From assembly GCF_026151205.1 (NCBI RefSeq), contig NC_087075.1, positions 1 through 64,000 on the forward strand: a DNA stretch of 64,000 bases, in the 5' to 3' direction. Each line of letters begins with the position of its first letter. Position 1 is the stretch's first letter. Made by a program: the position numbers and the translations under genes. Below the pieces are notes generated by a model that did not search any database, was not told where the DNA came from, and saw nothing but the letters and a program-made list of their open reading frames with translations. The DNA comes from Bolinopsis microptera (Eukaryota > Ctenophora > Tentaculata > Lobata > Bolinopsidae). This document shows, in pieces, positions 31,446-41,632 of the stretch.

Positions 31446-33438
31446 AGAGCTCGCGCCGGGAGGCAATTGAAGAAGTTTCCAGTTATTCCAAGGCATGTGA
31501 TTTTGTGCAGAAGGAGGTCCCTACATACAGTGTCAAAGGCCTTTCTTAGATCAACAAAGCATGCATAGAGGCGAGCTTTCTTAACCTTGGTATATTTGTC
31601 AATGACTGTCTTAAGGGTAAAAACGTGGTCATTTGTTTGAGCACCCTTCGAGAACCCTAGTTGTTCTTTTGGGTCAGGGCAGTAGAGCTTTTTGAAGTGC
31701 AGGAGACGCTCAAGTAAGATGCTAGAAAACAGTTTACCCATACAGCTACCAACAGCTATTGCTCTGTAGTTGTCCGGGCTGAAAGGGTTGCCAGACTTGT
31801 AAATAGGAGTAATGGTGCTGGTGTGCCATGGATAGTAACCGGAGACCAGTGAGTGGTTGAAGTTTTTGAGGATGGCTTTGAGACAAAGCGGAGTTATGCT
31901 CTGAAGCATCTCGTTGGATATCAAGTCGTTTGAGCAACTTTTAACTTTTTTGAGATTTTTGATGGCAGAGGTCACTTCAGATTCTGACATGAGCTTATTT
32001 AGGATATCCAGATCTGGTGGTTCAGGGTAATGTTTGTGATTGTGGTGAGTGAGATCTGGCTCCTGGTCTGATTTTTTATAAAGGGATGCAAAGAAGTCAT
32101 GGAAGCTAGCTAAATCAAATTTGTCAAGTAAGCGGCTAGTGTCATGTTCTTGTTTAAGCCGTTTAAATTTTTTCCAGTCGAGTATGTGACCTTCTTCTAT
32201 AGCTTCATTTAACTTCTTAAGGAAAGCTACTTTCTTACTGTTTACAAAATTGCTATGCTTGTTGCGTTGCTTAAAATATTCTAGTCTGAGGATACTGTTA
32301 CAGTGCTTACTACCAAGCCGATTTGCTAGCCTATTAAGGTTCCGCCGCGAGGAGTTGACTTGTGGATCGAACCATTTTTTACGGGCAGAATTTTTGGGAG
32401 GCTTTTTCACTTCTAAGGCTATATCAGCAGCACTGTGGAGACATTTTATGACTGCATCGTTCAGTTCGTGATTGCCCTCCAGAGAACTGCTAAATTCATT
32501 TGTCACAATGCTTTCCAGATTGTTGATAATTTCGGGCGAGGTAAGGGCTTTTTTAAATAGTAAATGGGAGGTGTTGCTGTCCCACTTATAGCCACAAGGA
32601 AAGTTAGAAAAGTCTGGGAGCTGGAAGTTTGCGACAAATGGTTCAAATGTAGTGAGTTTCAAGACTAATGGACAATGATCAGAGTATGATGTAAACTCTT
32701 TTACTTGGAGAGAGTTTACATGATCTCTTGCCCAGGAGGTGATTACAAAATAGTCAACCACACTGCTTCCATTGTATTTGTGACAGGTCATTTTTCCAGT
32801 GGTGTCCCCTAGGGTACAACCATTAAGAATTTTGAGTTGGTTATTGATAACCATGTCAAGGAAGTGTTGGCAGTGGGGTTCAGATATTGTGAGGTCAGAA
32901 TTGTTTCTTGGTTCTTCTATGTCGTGCTCGAGTCCAATGTCGTTATAGATGTCATGGATGGCAGGTGCATTACAGGAAAGGATATAGTCTGGGAGTTTTC
33001 CAGTTCTTGCATTTGCATCGCCACACATAATAACTTCTCCCTTTTGACGTAGTCTGATACAGATAGAGTCAAGATATAATCTGGATTCTTCTTGACATAG
33101 GACGAGTATGCAGGGCTAATATAATAACATACCAAAAATAGGTCAAAATCAAGTTTAAAAAAGTTCTTGTCCAGTTTAACAACAATAATGTCATCAGATT
33201 CATTACAAAGCACACTAGAGACACCTTTTCTTAGGTCATTTTCAGCAAGAATGCAGACCCCTCCTGAGCGTGAATTTTTGCGGTTGCTATTAAAAGAGAG
33301 GTATCCTTCAATCTTAACTTGCTTCTTTGTTTCTTGAAGACAAAGAATGTTAGCTTGTTTGAGGATTGACAAAAATTCGCTATTTTCAAATTTGTTAGAC
33401 CCGTCTCCTGTGCTGTCCTGGATGTTCCAGGACATCAC
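31446..33438 (-). pseudogene. LINE-B ORF2 N-terminal half: endonuclease and RT fingers/palm start
   Basis: Reading leftward, MSWNIQDS opens an EEP endonuclease with ILCLQETK (Glu), NSRSGGVCIL and, after a frame change near 33040, CGDANARTGKLPDYI. SSVVDYFVITSW and YSDHCPLVLKL complete it. A linker of about 150 residues precedes RT: SEVTSAIKNLKKVKS, STITPIYKSGNPFSPDNYRAIAVGS, LGFSKGAQTNDHVF and YACFVDLRKAFDTV (motif A Asp). The frame then runs into the 23-kb block at 31446. Endonuclease catalytic residues are visible. One frameshift and the insertion disable it. Confidence 0.85.
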
Positions 33439-33487
33439 AGCGACTTGATCTCGTGATACTTGTTTTTTCTTGAATTTTAGGGTTAAT

Positions 33488-33690
33488 CTAACGCTCTGTA
33501 GGGGGCTGCTTTCTATGGGATCTCATACCAAAGGCACGGTATAGGCCAAGTTTAATATTCAAACAAAGTTTTTTCAAACCATACTCTGAGACATGAAGTT
33601 GGTCCTCCTTCAACGGGTTAGGAGAGTCTTGGGATGACTCAGCAGCAGAGATGGCACGGGAAAAGTTTCCAGTATTGTTTACAGTATATT
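33488..33690 (-). pseudogene. LINE-B ORF1 C-terminus (SGNH block V)
   Basis: The frame reads NNTGNFSRAI, then KEDQLHVSEYGLKKLCLNIK, the D..H block V of an SGNH hydrolase. Its preceding blocks are found at 35440-35860 on the same strand. The two halves are separated by the insertion at 33686-35440. It ends a few dozen bases before the endonuclease start of ORF2, as in other two-ORF LINEs. Confidence 0.65.
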
Positions 33691-34019
33691 TGACCAAAAC
33701 CCATAATCATGGGTAGAGTGAACCGCTGCCAGTGTCTCTCTTTTCCAAACAAAAGAAAATGATATTAATTTGAGGAACCGTCCGCAAATGCAAATTGATA
33801 CCGAGAATGAAATCGGTCGCTCGCTTTTCCCATTCAATAAGCTTTATTACAATACGTAAGCCGTGAATGAATGGGAAAAGCGAGCGACCGATTTCATTCT
33901 CGGTATCAATTTGCATTTGCGGACGGTTCCTCAAATTAATATCATTTTCTTTTGTTTGGAAAAGAGAGACACTGGCAGCGGTTCACTCTACCCATGATTA
34001 TGGGTTTTGGTCAAATATC
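33686..34019. repeat. long near-perfect inverted repeat (about 151-bp arms)
   Basis: The arm 33686-33836 (ATATTTGACCAAAACCCATA..) is the reverse complement of 33868-34019, with no mismatch I could find by eye. A spacer of about 31 bp separates them. The transcript or single strand would form a very long hairpin. It sits exactly at the left edge of the segment that interrupts LINE-B ORF1. Confidence 0.9.
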
Positions 34020-35440
34020 ATCTCTTTTTGATTATAATGTCAGGATAATTTACACAGTCGAAACTTAATAAGGAGGTAATTTCAACGATTTCGAAATTTT
34101 ACCTTTGAAAACGTTTCCTTGTGTTTAGGTAGGCATATCTGTCAATAACAGACTGAATATAGCACTTTTTACTCATTCAAGTTGGCATTAAATTCATATA
34201 TAATGCCATTTTAATATCGTGGGAAAGCAGAATATATTCGAAATCACGAATGAGCAAAATTCTCACCTTTCGCACGTGCAAACTTTGAGCGGACGTTGCG
34301 TGCGCATAAAATATTGAATCACCATAAATTTTTGCATAGTGTTATTTAATATATAGTTTGATAAGCATGAAAAGTTTCAGAAGATTTCAAAAAGAACTTG
34401 GATCACAACGGGACTCCAAAGTTGGTAAAAATCGTGAAAATAACAATTTTTAGTGATTTTAGCTATTTTAAATGAATTTGGGCGTGTCCCCATGTGTGCA
34501 ACTTTTCGATTTTCAACTTTAAAACTAGCCTATAACACAATTTAGACTTTTAGGAAGCAAAATTAAGCTCCACAACCCAAGGGATGGCCCAACACCAGAG
34601 AATACTAATTCACAACTTTTGTGTCTTTATAAAATTATTCTTCAAAAAAGCACAAACTTCAATAGCGAATATCTTTATGAAGGAGCAAGGTAGGAAAACT
34701 TTCCGGTAGATTTTCAGAATGCTTGAACAATTATCTAAGGTGAAAATGTCCTCAGATTTTGAATAAAATTACTCCTTAATGCTTTAAAATCGATTTGAAA
34801 AGTCGTTATTTTGTCAAAAATCAAGTTTTAAAAACACTTAAATTGATGACGTCATCAAGTGATGATGATGACGATAAATTATTTTTCGATATAATGTAAA
34901 CTAAAGTATAAACAATTATCTTTAAAACCTGTGGTTCGAAATTACTGTATCTTTTATACTTTTGAATCTACGGACACTTAAATGTAGGCTACAATTTACT
35001 GCAAAAGCGTCTATATATATATAGCTTCACGACAATCTGTTGTAAAACAGGGGTTCCAGAAAACCCACTTCCCGATACTCCTGCAACATGAAATTTTTTT
35101 TACAGTCGATTTGGACAAGGTCTAGACGCTCTGCAAAGTTTCAGATCTCTAACTCAATTTTAACATGGTTTTTAAGGCACCTGAATATGGCGATTTTGGG
35201 TTTTTTACCTAATTTCGTATAACATGCTGGCGCGTATTTTGTGCAAATTTCTTAAAAACCTCCACATAACTATTTCTTATTCCTGTCATCTTTAACATTG
35301 AATTAGAATGTTTTGAACTTAAATATACCTGCTGAACTACTTTCGATGAGTCTTAATGCCTGGAAAACAATAAAGGGGATATAATAGTATAGGGGGTACA
35401 TAGTGTTGTGAATATAAGGGCAACGGTTATGCTTGCCAGC
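34020..35440. other. rest of the insertion in LINE-B ORF1
   Basis: AT-rich sequence without a useful frame. It contains TGATGACGTCATCA (34844) and TATATATATATA (35013). Together with the 33686-34019 hairpin it makes up an insertion of about 1.75 kb. Terminal repeats at the right edge were not recognised. Confidence 0.45.
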
Positions 35441-36091
35441 ATTGTGATAGGCGGCGGTAAAAGTCACTTAACCCTCTTTTAGCTGAGACAAATTGGGTTA
35501 TTTCTGAGACAAATTGGTTGGTAAGTTCACTGATTAATCCAGGGGTTGGGGTGGGTAGGGAGATGACAACCTTTGCACTGGAGCTCGAGAGGAGTTTATC
35601 GATGACTGATTTTGCATCCTCAATCGCTTTATTAACAGAGCAGGTTCTGTATCTGTAGTCATTGACTCCAAGCTGGAGAATGTAACAGTCGACCTCTGGC
35701 TGTTTAATGACATCTCTCATACAGTGGTCTTTTATCATGTCAGTACAAGAGCCTACTTTCATTTTTTCCACCTTGAACCCAGAAGAAAATGACTCAGGTA
35801 GAAAGTTGTTCATCTGGGAGTCATGTAGGAGTAGAACCTTTTTTGGTTTTCGCGTTTGTCTACTAGGGCTGTGGGTTGGGTGGTTCTGGTTTTGAGGATG
35901 AGGCAATGGCTTTTTTCTGGATGGGGTGGTGCGGTCATTAAGCTGGAGAGTCTGTAGGCAGGCCTTAGAGTCATCTACTTTGTTTTTAATTGCAGTGACA
36001 TCTGCTTCGAAGGCTTTAAGGGAGGTAGCAGTTTCATGTTGTTTTTCGTTTATGCTGCTCATTATATCCTCTAACTTTTCAAGTCTCTTGA
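35440..36091 (-). pseudogene. LINE-B ORF1 N-terminal part (coiled coil and SGNH blocks I-III)
   Basis: Leftward from 36091: LEKLEDIMSSINEKQHETAT and following heptads suggest a coiled coil. A basic stretch (PSRKKPLPH, RQTRKPKK) comes next. Then KVLLLHDSQMNNFLP (block I, DS in place of GDS) and YILQLGVNDYRYR (block III, GxND) mark an SGNH hydrolase fold. This matches the esterase-type ORF1 of CR1 LINEs. Block V lies beyond the 1.75-kb insertion at 33488-33690. It is 5'-truncated: no ATG lies inside LINE-B before the boundary with LINE-A at 36092. Confidence 0.75.
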
Positions 36092-37274
36092 ATATAATAT
36101 ATTTTGATTTTGCGAAAGCTTTTGATAGCGTTTCGCATGACCTCATTTTAAGTAAATTAAAGAATATTTTTAAAGTCGATGGACTAATGCTTAAATTTAT
36201 CAAGTCCTTTCTTGAGGGGCGACAACAACAAGTAGTGATAGGAGGCCAACCGTCTTCCTCTCTACCAGTTCGGTCTGGTGTCCCTCAAGGTTCTATACTT
36301 GGCCCTCTATTGTTTGTAATATTTATAAATGACATGTTCTCCTGTGTCTCTGAAGGCACCAATATCGCCCTTTATGCAGATGACACTAAAATTTGGAGGG
36401 AGATTCTTGGTTACCCTGACCATCACATAATCCAAAATGACATCAATAGATTGTATGATTGGTCAGTGAGATAAGAAATCGAATGAAGTTCCATCCACAA
36501 AAGTGCAAAGCCCTCTCTGTGTCCCTGCAAAGAAACGTGCTGGATAACTTGCCATTCAATACCTTCTCCTATAAATTTTCTGGAAGTGATATTGACTTTG
36601 TGCCCTCTCAGTCAGATTTAGGAGTCTCAATAAACTCCAGGTTTAATTGGGGTGCACAATGTAAAGCGCTTGTTTCCAAAGCTAACTCCAGACTTGGACT
36701 ACTTAAGAGAACATGTCATTTCACTACTGATAAAAGGCAGAAAAGATCGTTCTATTTGGCGTTAATTAGGTCTATATTTGAACATTGTTCTGTCATATGG
36801 TCCCCTCAATCTGCAACTCATCTTCAACAGTTTGTTGCTATCCAAAAGAGGGCTATTAAATGGATCAATGGTGAACCCTACTCGAGTTATAATGACGATA
36901 AACTTGCTACAGAGCAAAAGAAGCTAAATATTCTCCCTGTCATGCAGAAGTTTATTTATAACGATCTTATGACCTTCTATAAAATAGTGAATAGCATAAT
37001 CCCAGTTTCGCTTCCTACCTATATAGTCCTATGCCGTCCAGAGGGCACCCGATACACTAGGCACAATGCTCAAATAATTGATAGGTCGGATACTTCAACT
37101 TACATGAGTACCACTGTGCCCTGCTCGGATGCCTTCCGAAATAGCTTCTTTCATAGATCTATGCTGAAATGGAATAGTCTACCAGTATGTATCCGGCAGT
37201 CAGAGCGGATTTCTACTTTTAAGGCCAATCTGATCAAGTACCTCTGGGCTGCCGATACAGTCTGGCCAGACTAG
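36092..37274 (+). pseudogene. LINE-A reverse transcriptase palm, thumb and C-terminus
   Basis: IYFDFAKAFDSVSHDLIL (motif A Asp), SFLEGRQQQVVIGG, SGVPQGSILGPLLFVIFIND (motif B) and IALYADDTKIW (motif C ADD) are all present. A 5-base insertion at about 36470 shifts the frame. The remainder (NRMKFHPQKCKALSVS, DLGVSINSRFNWGAQC, RSIFEHCSVIWSP, IQKRAIKWIN) is open to the stop at 37274. This is the CR1/jockey-type RT end. The first codons belong to the same protein as 5310-6386. Apart from the nested insertions, only a few small lesions separate it from an intact element. Confidence 0.88.
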
Positions 37275-37558
37275 CTCATCAGTCTTATGATTCTCAGAAA
37301 TGTGTTTTTGTTGGTTACAATTCTGCCGTCCAATTTCCTATCCGCTTGACCTTTTCTTTTTTCTTCTATCAGTTGTGACGGAATTGTAATGAACAAAATC
37401 CATATATAATTATTTATGATATGTTTGATTTTTTGTTATTGTATGTCATTCAAATTTGGTAGACGGCCCCAACGTTAATGTGGCTCTTGCTATGTGTTGG
37501 TTCAGCCGAATTTATTATTATGTAATCAAGTTTATTTTTCTCTTTTAGTTAGTTGTCA
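36092..37558 (+). mobile_element. LINE-A, 3' part
   Basis: It continues the LINE-A copy cut at 6443 (target duplication ATATAA). The RT palm to C-terminus is followed by a roughly 280-bp 3' UTR ending TTAGTTAGTTGTCATC at 37558, the same ending as 755-836. Confidence 0.85.
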
Positions 37559-38225
37559 TCCGGCCAAACATTAAGCAACTTATATTGCAGTTCCATTTAT
37601 CAATTAGTATATAAAAATATGTCATTGTAATTTTGCATGGCTGAAATGTAACGCTTGATAAATAATAATTAATTGAATTTTCAAATAATAAAAAAAAGTA
37701 GATGTATATCTTAAACAATTCAGGAGACATTGGATGCCCCTGCTCTGTCACTGCTGAAAGCTGATTGGCTAATCGCTGTCACATGTTGGGGGGGGGGGGG
37801 GTGGGGGGGGGGGGGTGTCACATGTTATATAAATGTGGCTCCCTACCGGTAGCTTCCTGTATGGAAGTGTGTTTCATAATTAATTGTCCTCAATTTATTC
37901 AGCAAATTAAGTAGGAGGGTGAAGGCACGTAGCCAGGGGGCGGGGGGTGCTCCTTTACAAATGTGCCGCTTCCCACTGTACTGGTTCTCCGTTTGTTTTA
38001 ATGAATAACGATCGCTGGGATAGAAATAATTAGAAATAAATACAACTTGACAATTATTGTAAAAGTCAATTAAAGGTCAATATATCAGCATATTTTTTTA
38101 AAAATTATCTCAACACTTATTTTACGTCGGACATTCCAACAGCCACATTGTTACACAAGTGTGTAACCAGCCAATTACAGGAAGCCGAAGGATTCAATTA
38201 TACAATAGGCCAGTGACGGTTAAGG
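37559..38225. other. non-coding spacer with G tract
   Basis: No gene. An interrupted G run lies at 37788-37815 between two copies of GTCACATGTT, and an AT-rich stretch follows. Confidence 0.5.
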
Positions 38226-38475
38226 TAGTGTGTACCATACTTTCTTCGCCCGAGACTTTGCTGCAATGGGCAGCTCCTCATTTAACCCTCACACCCGATT
38301 TCTCGAGTATTTGGCTGAGTGGACCGGGGGGCTGCATAGAGTATAGACCACTCAGGATCCTTAGCTGAGCGTCGACGACGCTCACCCCACGGCTAGTGAC
38401 AGAGTCGGGAATCAAACCTGGTACCTCAAGCAATACCACTACCAGGCGGATTAACCAACTGAGCCAAAAAGCCTT
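38226..38475 (-). mobile_element. tRNA-derived SINE
   Basis: On the minus strand the head reads GGCTTTTTGGCTCAGTTGG. It has an A box TGGCTCAGTTGG (38466-38455) and, about 37 bp later, a B box GGTTTGATTCC (38418-38408). These are the split internal RNA polymerase III promoter of tRNA genes, with one change from the B-box consensus. No tRNA 3' half or acceptor stem follows. Instead there is unrelated sequence to about 38226, as in a SINE body. The 3' end is uncertain. Confidence 0.65.
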
Positions 38476-38860
38476 GAATGAATTTAAATTTGGAAGTTTT
38501 CCCACGTGATTGCGTTCCGTACAATTATCATCCGTAGACTAGACAATTTAGCGCCATGCTTTATAAACGTCACAATATAGCAATATGTGTCAAATTGAGT
38601 TAATATTATCGTCGGGGGCATGTACCTACATACGTTGTACCAGTACCAGCTCCGGCCGGAGAAACCCACGATGTAAAAATTTCCGCATATAATATTATTA
38701 GCAGCTCCTGGTGCTGCTGGGACCCTAGCTCATTAAACTGTATATAATATCTCCGGAACGGTTTTTTTGCTGAAAACATCTGAAATTGTGTGGAAGTCAT
38801 CTCTTGTCATGCTATAAAAGTATACTGGCAGATTTTTGGGTAATTTGAGTGTAAAATGTG
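38476..38860. other. non-coding flank
   Basis: No feature recognised between the SINE head and LINE-E. A direct tandem duplication of about 29 bp (CCTGAGAAGGGTATTTGAGG) at 38873-38930 marks the 5' edge of LINE-E. Confidence 0.4.
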
Positions 38861-38886
38861 GAATATTCTTGGCCTGAGAAGGGTAT

Positions 38887-40059
38887 TTGAGGGAGCCCGG
38901 CCTGAGAAGGGTATTCGAGGGAGCCCGGGATAAAGATCTGACCGCGGCAATGCTCTTCATTGATTTCAAGAAGGCATTCGACAGCGTGCACCGTGGACTC
39001 CTCATGAAGATCCTCCTGGCATATGGAATTCCCAAGGAGATTGTAGGCTTGATACAAAGAATGTATGCAGATACATTTGCTCGTGTGATTACCGAGGATG
39101 GTCTGAGTGAAGCATTCTTCATTCTAGCAGGAGTGATGCAGGGAGACACTTTGGCGCCTTACCTATTCATAATCGTAATTGACTACATTATGAGGGTGTC
39201 CCTAGAGGGTAGGGACTTTGGGTTTACTCTACACCCTAGAAGAAGCCGTCGCTATCCGGCTGTCAAGGTAACTGATGCGGACTTTGCTGACGACCTTGCT
39301 CTTATAACAGATAGTGTTGCGGAGGCAAAAAATTTCCTCAGGAGTCTGGAGCTGGCGGCCAACTCAGTTGGACTCCACCTCAACGAGGGGAAAACTAAGT
39401 ACATGGGAATCAACATAAGAGATGATGATAACCCGACTCTGGTTGCTGGGAGTGGGAAGAACATTGAGAAAGTCGATGACTTTGTATATTTGGGTAGTAG
39501 AATGAAGAGTTCGGAGAAGGACTTCGAAGTGAGAAAAGCTAAGGCATGGAGAGCGTGTCACCAGATGAAACTTGTATGGAAGTCGGATATGCGTAGAGAT
39601 CTCAAGATACGACTGTTCCTAGCTACAGTCGAGTCCATCCTTATATATGGCTCTGAAACATGGACTGTCAGCCAGACCCGCGCAAAACGTATTGATGGAT
39701 GTTATACGAGAATGCTGAGGATGGCACTTAACATTGACTGGATAGAGCGGCAGACTAACGCCAAGGTGTATGGACACCTCATCAGAGCATCTGATAAGAT
39801 AGCTGCACGGAGGATGAGACTCGCTGGTCATTTAGCCAGACATGAAGAACTATTGAGTCATCAACTTCTCTTCTGGGAACCCCTTCAAGGACATCGTCGA
39901 AGGGGAAGACCTCACCTCACATATATTGACATCCTTCGGAAGGACACGGGGCTTGACAACAGCAAGGAGATTAACAAACTCGTGCTGGATAGACAGATAT
40001 CAGATATGGCATGTCGTGATATCACGGATCGCTTAGGTTCCACCATGAGGATCTGGTAG
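38887..40059 (+). CDS. LINE-E reverse transcriptase, truncated but open
   Basis: This uninterrupted 390-codon frame has no ATG at its left end, as expected of a 5'-truncated LINE. It holds MLFIDFKKAFDSVHRGLLMK (motif A), AGVMQGDTLAPYLFIIVIDY (motif B), DADFADDLALITD (motif C, ADD) and FVYLGSRM. VESILIYGSETWTV, RIDGCYTRMLRMALNIDW, RRMRLAGHLARHEELL and a basic RRRGRPHLTYIDIL follow. These are the landmarks of RTE/BovB-type elements (APE endonuclease missing here). Catalytic Asp residues are intact. The open frame implies a recent insertion; LINE-D is an older relative. Confidence 0.85.
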   Translation: MREPGLRRVFEGARDKDLTAAMLFIDFKKAFDSVHRGLLMKILLAYGIPKEIVGLIQRMYADTFARVITEDGLSEAFFILAGVMQGDTLAPYLFIIVIDYIMRVSLEGRDFGFTLHPRRSRRYPAVKVTDADFADDLALITDSVAEAKNFLRSLELAANSVGLHLNEGKTKYMGINIRDDDNPTLVAGSGKNIEKVDDFVYLGSRMKSSEKDFEVRKAKAWRACHQMKLVWKSDMRRDLKIRLFLATVESILIYGSETWTVSQTRAKRIDGCYTRMLRMALNIDWIERQTNAKVYGHLIRASDKIAARRMRLAGHLARHEELLSHQLLFWEPLQGHRRRGRPHLTYIDILRKDTGLDNSKEINKLVLDRQISDMACRDITDRLGSTMRIW

Positions 40060-40350
40060 TCCTCATAATTCTGCGGCCTCTATGTAACGTCATCTCGCAC
40101 AATTCCTTAAGAATATTAAGTTTTTGGCATGTAAAAATTTTGCAGCTTTCCAGACATTGATGTCGTACGTCACTTCAAGATCATGTAATTACAGGGAGCT
40201 GACAGGGAGCTGACCAGGCCAGTTGATTGAGGTCACGTGATTGTGAGCCTGAGGTCACGTGACTATGACGTATCCTAATCCAGAGCTTGTTCTCCGTTTC
40301 CCGATCATTGGACCAGGTGAGCTCCCATGCTTGTGAATGTGAATGTGAGT

Positions 40351-40466
40351 GGATTACACAGGATTACACAGGATTACACAGGATTACACAGGATTACACA
40401 GGATTACACAGGATTACACAGGATTACACAGGATTACACAGGATTACACAGGATTACACAGGATTA
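40351..40466 (+). repeat. (GGATTACACA)n tandem repeat, 11.6 units
   Basis: Eleven exact 10-bp units plus six bases sit at the 3' end of LINE-E, where LINEs of this type carry microsatellite tails. All three frames stay open because of the repeat, which creates a false protein repeat. Confidence 0.95.
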
Positions 40467-40869
40467 AAATTAAATTATAAATCCATTATCATGGACCGTC
40501 ATAATTGTACAAAAATTAATGAAAACATTCATCTTTCCTTGAAGTCAGGGCCAGGGTTATCCTTAAATGTTAATTATGACTAATTCGCGAGGTTCCCACC
40601 AAATTGATAATAAAATTGTTTAAGTTTCGTGCATTTGAATTACGTTGACGCATATCTTTGGTGAAACTATTTCGCTCTTCGGAGCAGCGAAGGAAATAAG
40701 TGCACACACAATTGACAGCATAGGAGCGCCTTTCTTGAAATTGAATATACTGATTACTGTGGGGTGTTTGATTGAATATTAAGTGAACGGTGGCAGTGAA
40801 TATGGAGGCTCTGGTGATTTTGAGGAATTACAGTTGAGTAAGGAGACAAAATTTACATAAGATGGACTT
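40467..40869. other. non-coding spacer
   Basis: AT-rich sequence. No gene or repeat recognised. Confidence 0.5.
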
Positions 40870-41333
40870 TAGATTTGTTTCATTGATATTGCTTGAGTCT
40901 GTGATTTCAGTGCTTGTTTCAATATGAGTGGCATTTGAGAAAGATTTTTGACTAATTTCGACCTCTGTTTTGAATACAAGTCACATATGTAAAGAACATG
41001 TGACTTGTCTTCGATGGCCTCAACGCCCATACTTGATTGGCACCAAGCCCATAGTCTTTGCTCACGGGGTGTGTTGGAGTATCTGCCTTTTTCAATATGG
41101 AGATCATGGGCGCTGATTCTAAGTTTTGTGGTGTTATAACGACGAGAGAAGCCTTTGCATAAGTGTAAGTAGGGCTCTCGGTTGAAGGTGTGTTTGATTG
41201 AGTGATAGAATGAGAGTTTAGAAGAAGAAGATTTCTGATATTCCCAACATTTTTTGAATTGATTGGTTAGAGCTTCGATGATGTTAGGAATTCTATACTT
41301 TTTGCTGCATAGTGGTTTGATACTTTGACTAAA
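40870..41333 (-). pseudogene. LINE-F C-terminal coding end (LINE-B-like), cut by a Penelope element
   Basis: On the minus strand the frame reads KLRISAHDLHIEKGRYSNTPREQRLW, then EAIEDKSHVLYICDL. This is the same Cys/His C-terminal signature as LINE-B (RFRISCHNLYIERGRY..). Upstream coding sequence continues at 45246-45930, past the Penelope insertion that duplicated ACTTTGACTAAA. The paralogous uninterrupted stretch is at 50031-50995. Confidence 0.75.
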
Positions 41334-41632
41334 TACTGATATCTGGATATTATCCGGTTGGAAGAGACAAGGACAAGTGAAACAAGGAAGTTAGGAGTAA
41401 GGGCAAATTTTCGGCGTCAACGCCATCTTCAGGCTAAAATTGTTATAAATGTTAGTATATAATAAATGCTTCTATACTAGTTAAAATGCTAAATTGAAAT
41501 TACACACACTGAATACAGGTTACGTCAAATGGTATTATTAATTATATTACATTGAAATAGTGATGTACACACGTTTTACACTCTGTCCAAGTACATAATA
41601 TCTACTGAACATAAGGGTCGTGTGCTATTTGT

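Larger units (their letters stand above)
31446..36091 (-). mobile_element. LINE-B, 5' half (ORF1, endonuclease, RT N-terminus)
   Basis: Read leftward from 36091: coiled-coil and SGNH ORF1 (36091-35440), an insertion (33686-35440), the rest of ORF1 (33690-33488), then endonuclease and the RT start (33438-31446). The right boundary is set by the target duplication ATATAA (36092-36097). The left boundary is the 23-kb insertion, beyond which the frame resumes at 8112. Confidence 0.85.
38887..40466 (+). mobile_element. LINE-E, 5'-truncated RTE-like retrotransposon with 10-bp tail repeat
   Basis: The RT and C-terminal domain are followed by a 3' UTR of about 290 bp that ends GCTTGTGAATGTGAATGTGAGT and then (GGATTACACA)n. 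The same 3' UTR is present in reverse at 46555-46800 and 52560-52915. Its last 40 bp (TTGGACCAGGTGAGCTCCCA onward) also form part of the 268-bp tandem repeats. Confidence 0.8.

Noticed and set aside
35926-36091. N-terminal extension of the LINE-A RT frame
   Set aside because: These codons are antisense LINE-B ORF1 sequence; LINE-A begins at 36092.
40351-40466. CRISPR-like regular repeats
   Set aside because: No spacers; this is a pure tandem repeat in eukaryotic DNA. The same holds for the 57-bp and 268-bp arrays.
40287-40583. 98-codon frame with a repeated TQDYTGLHRI motif
   Set aside because: It is only the translation of the (GGATTACACA)n tail of LINE-E.
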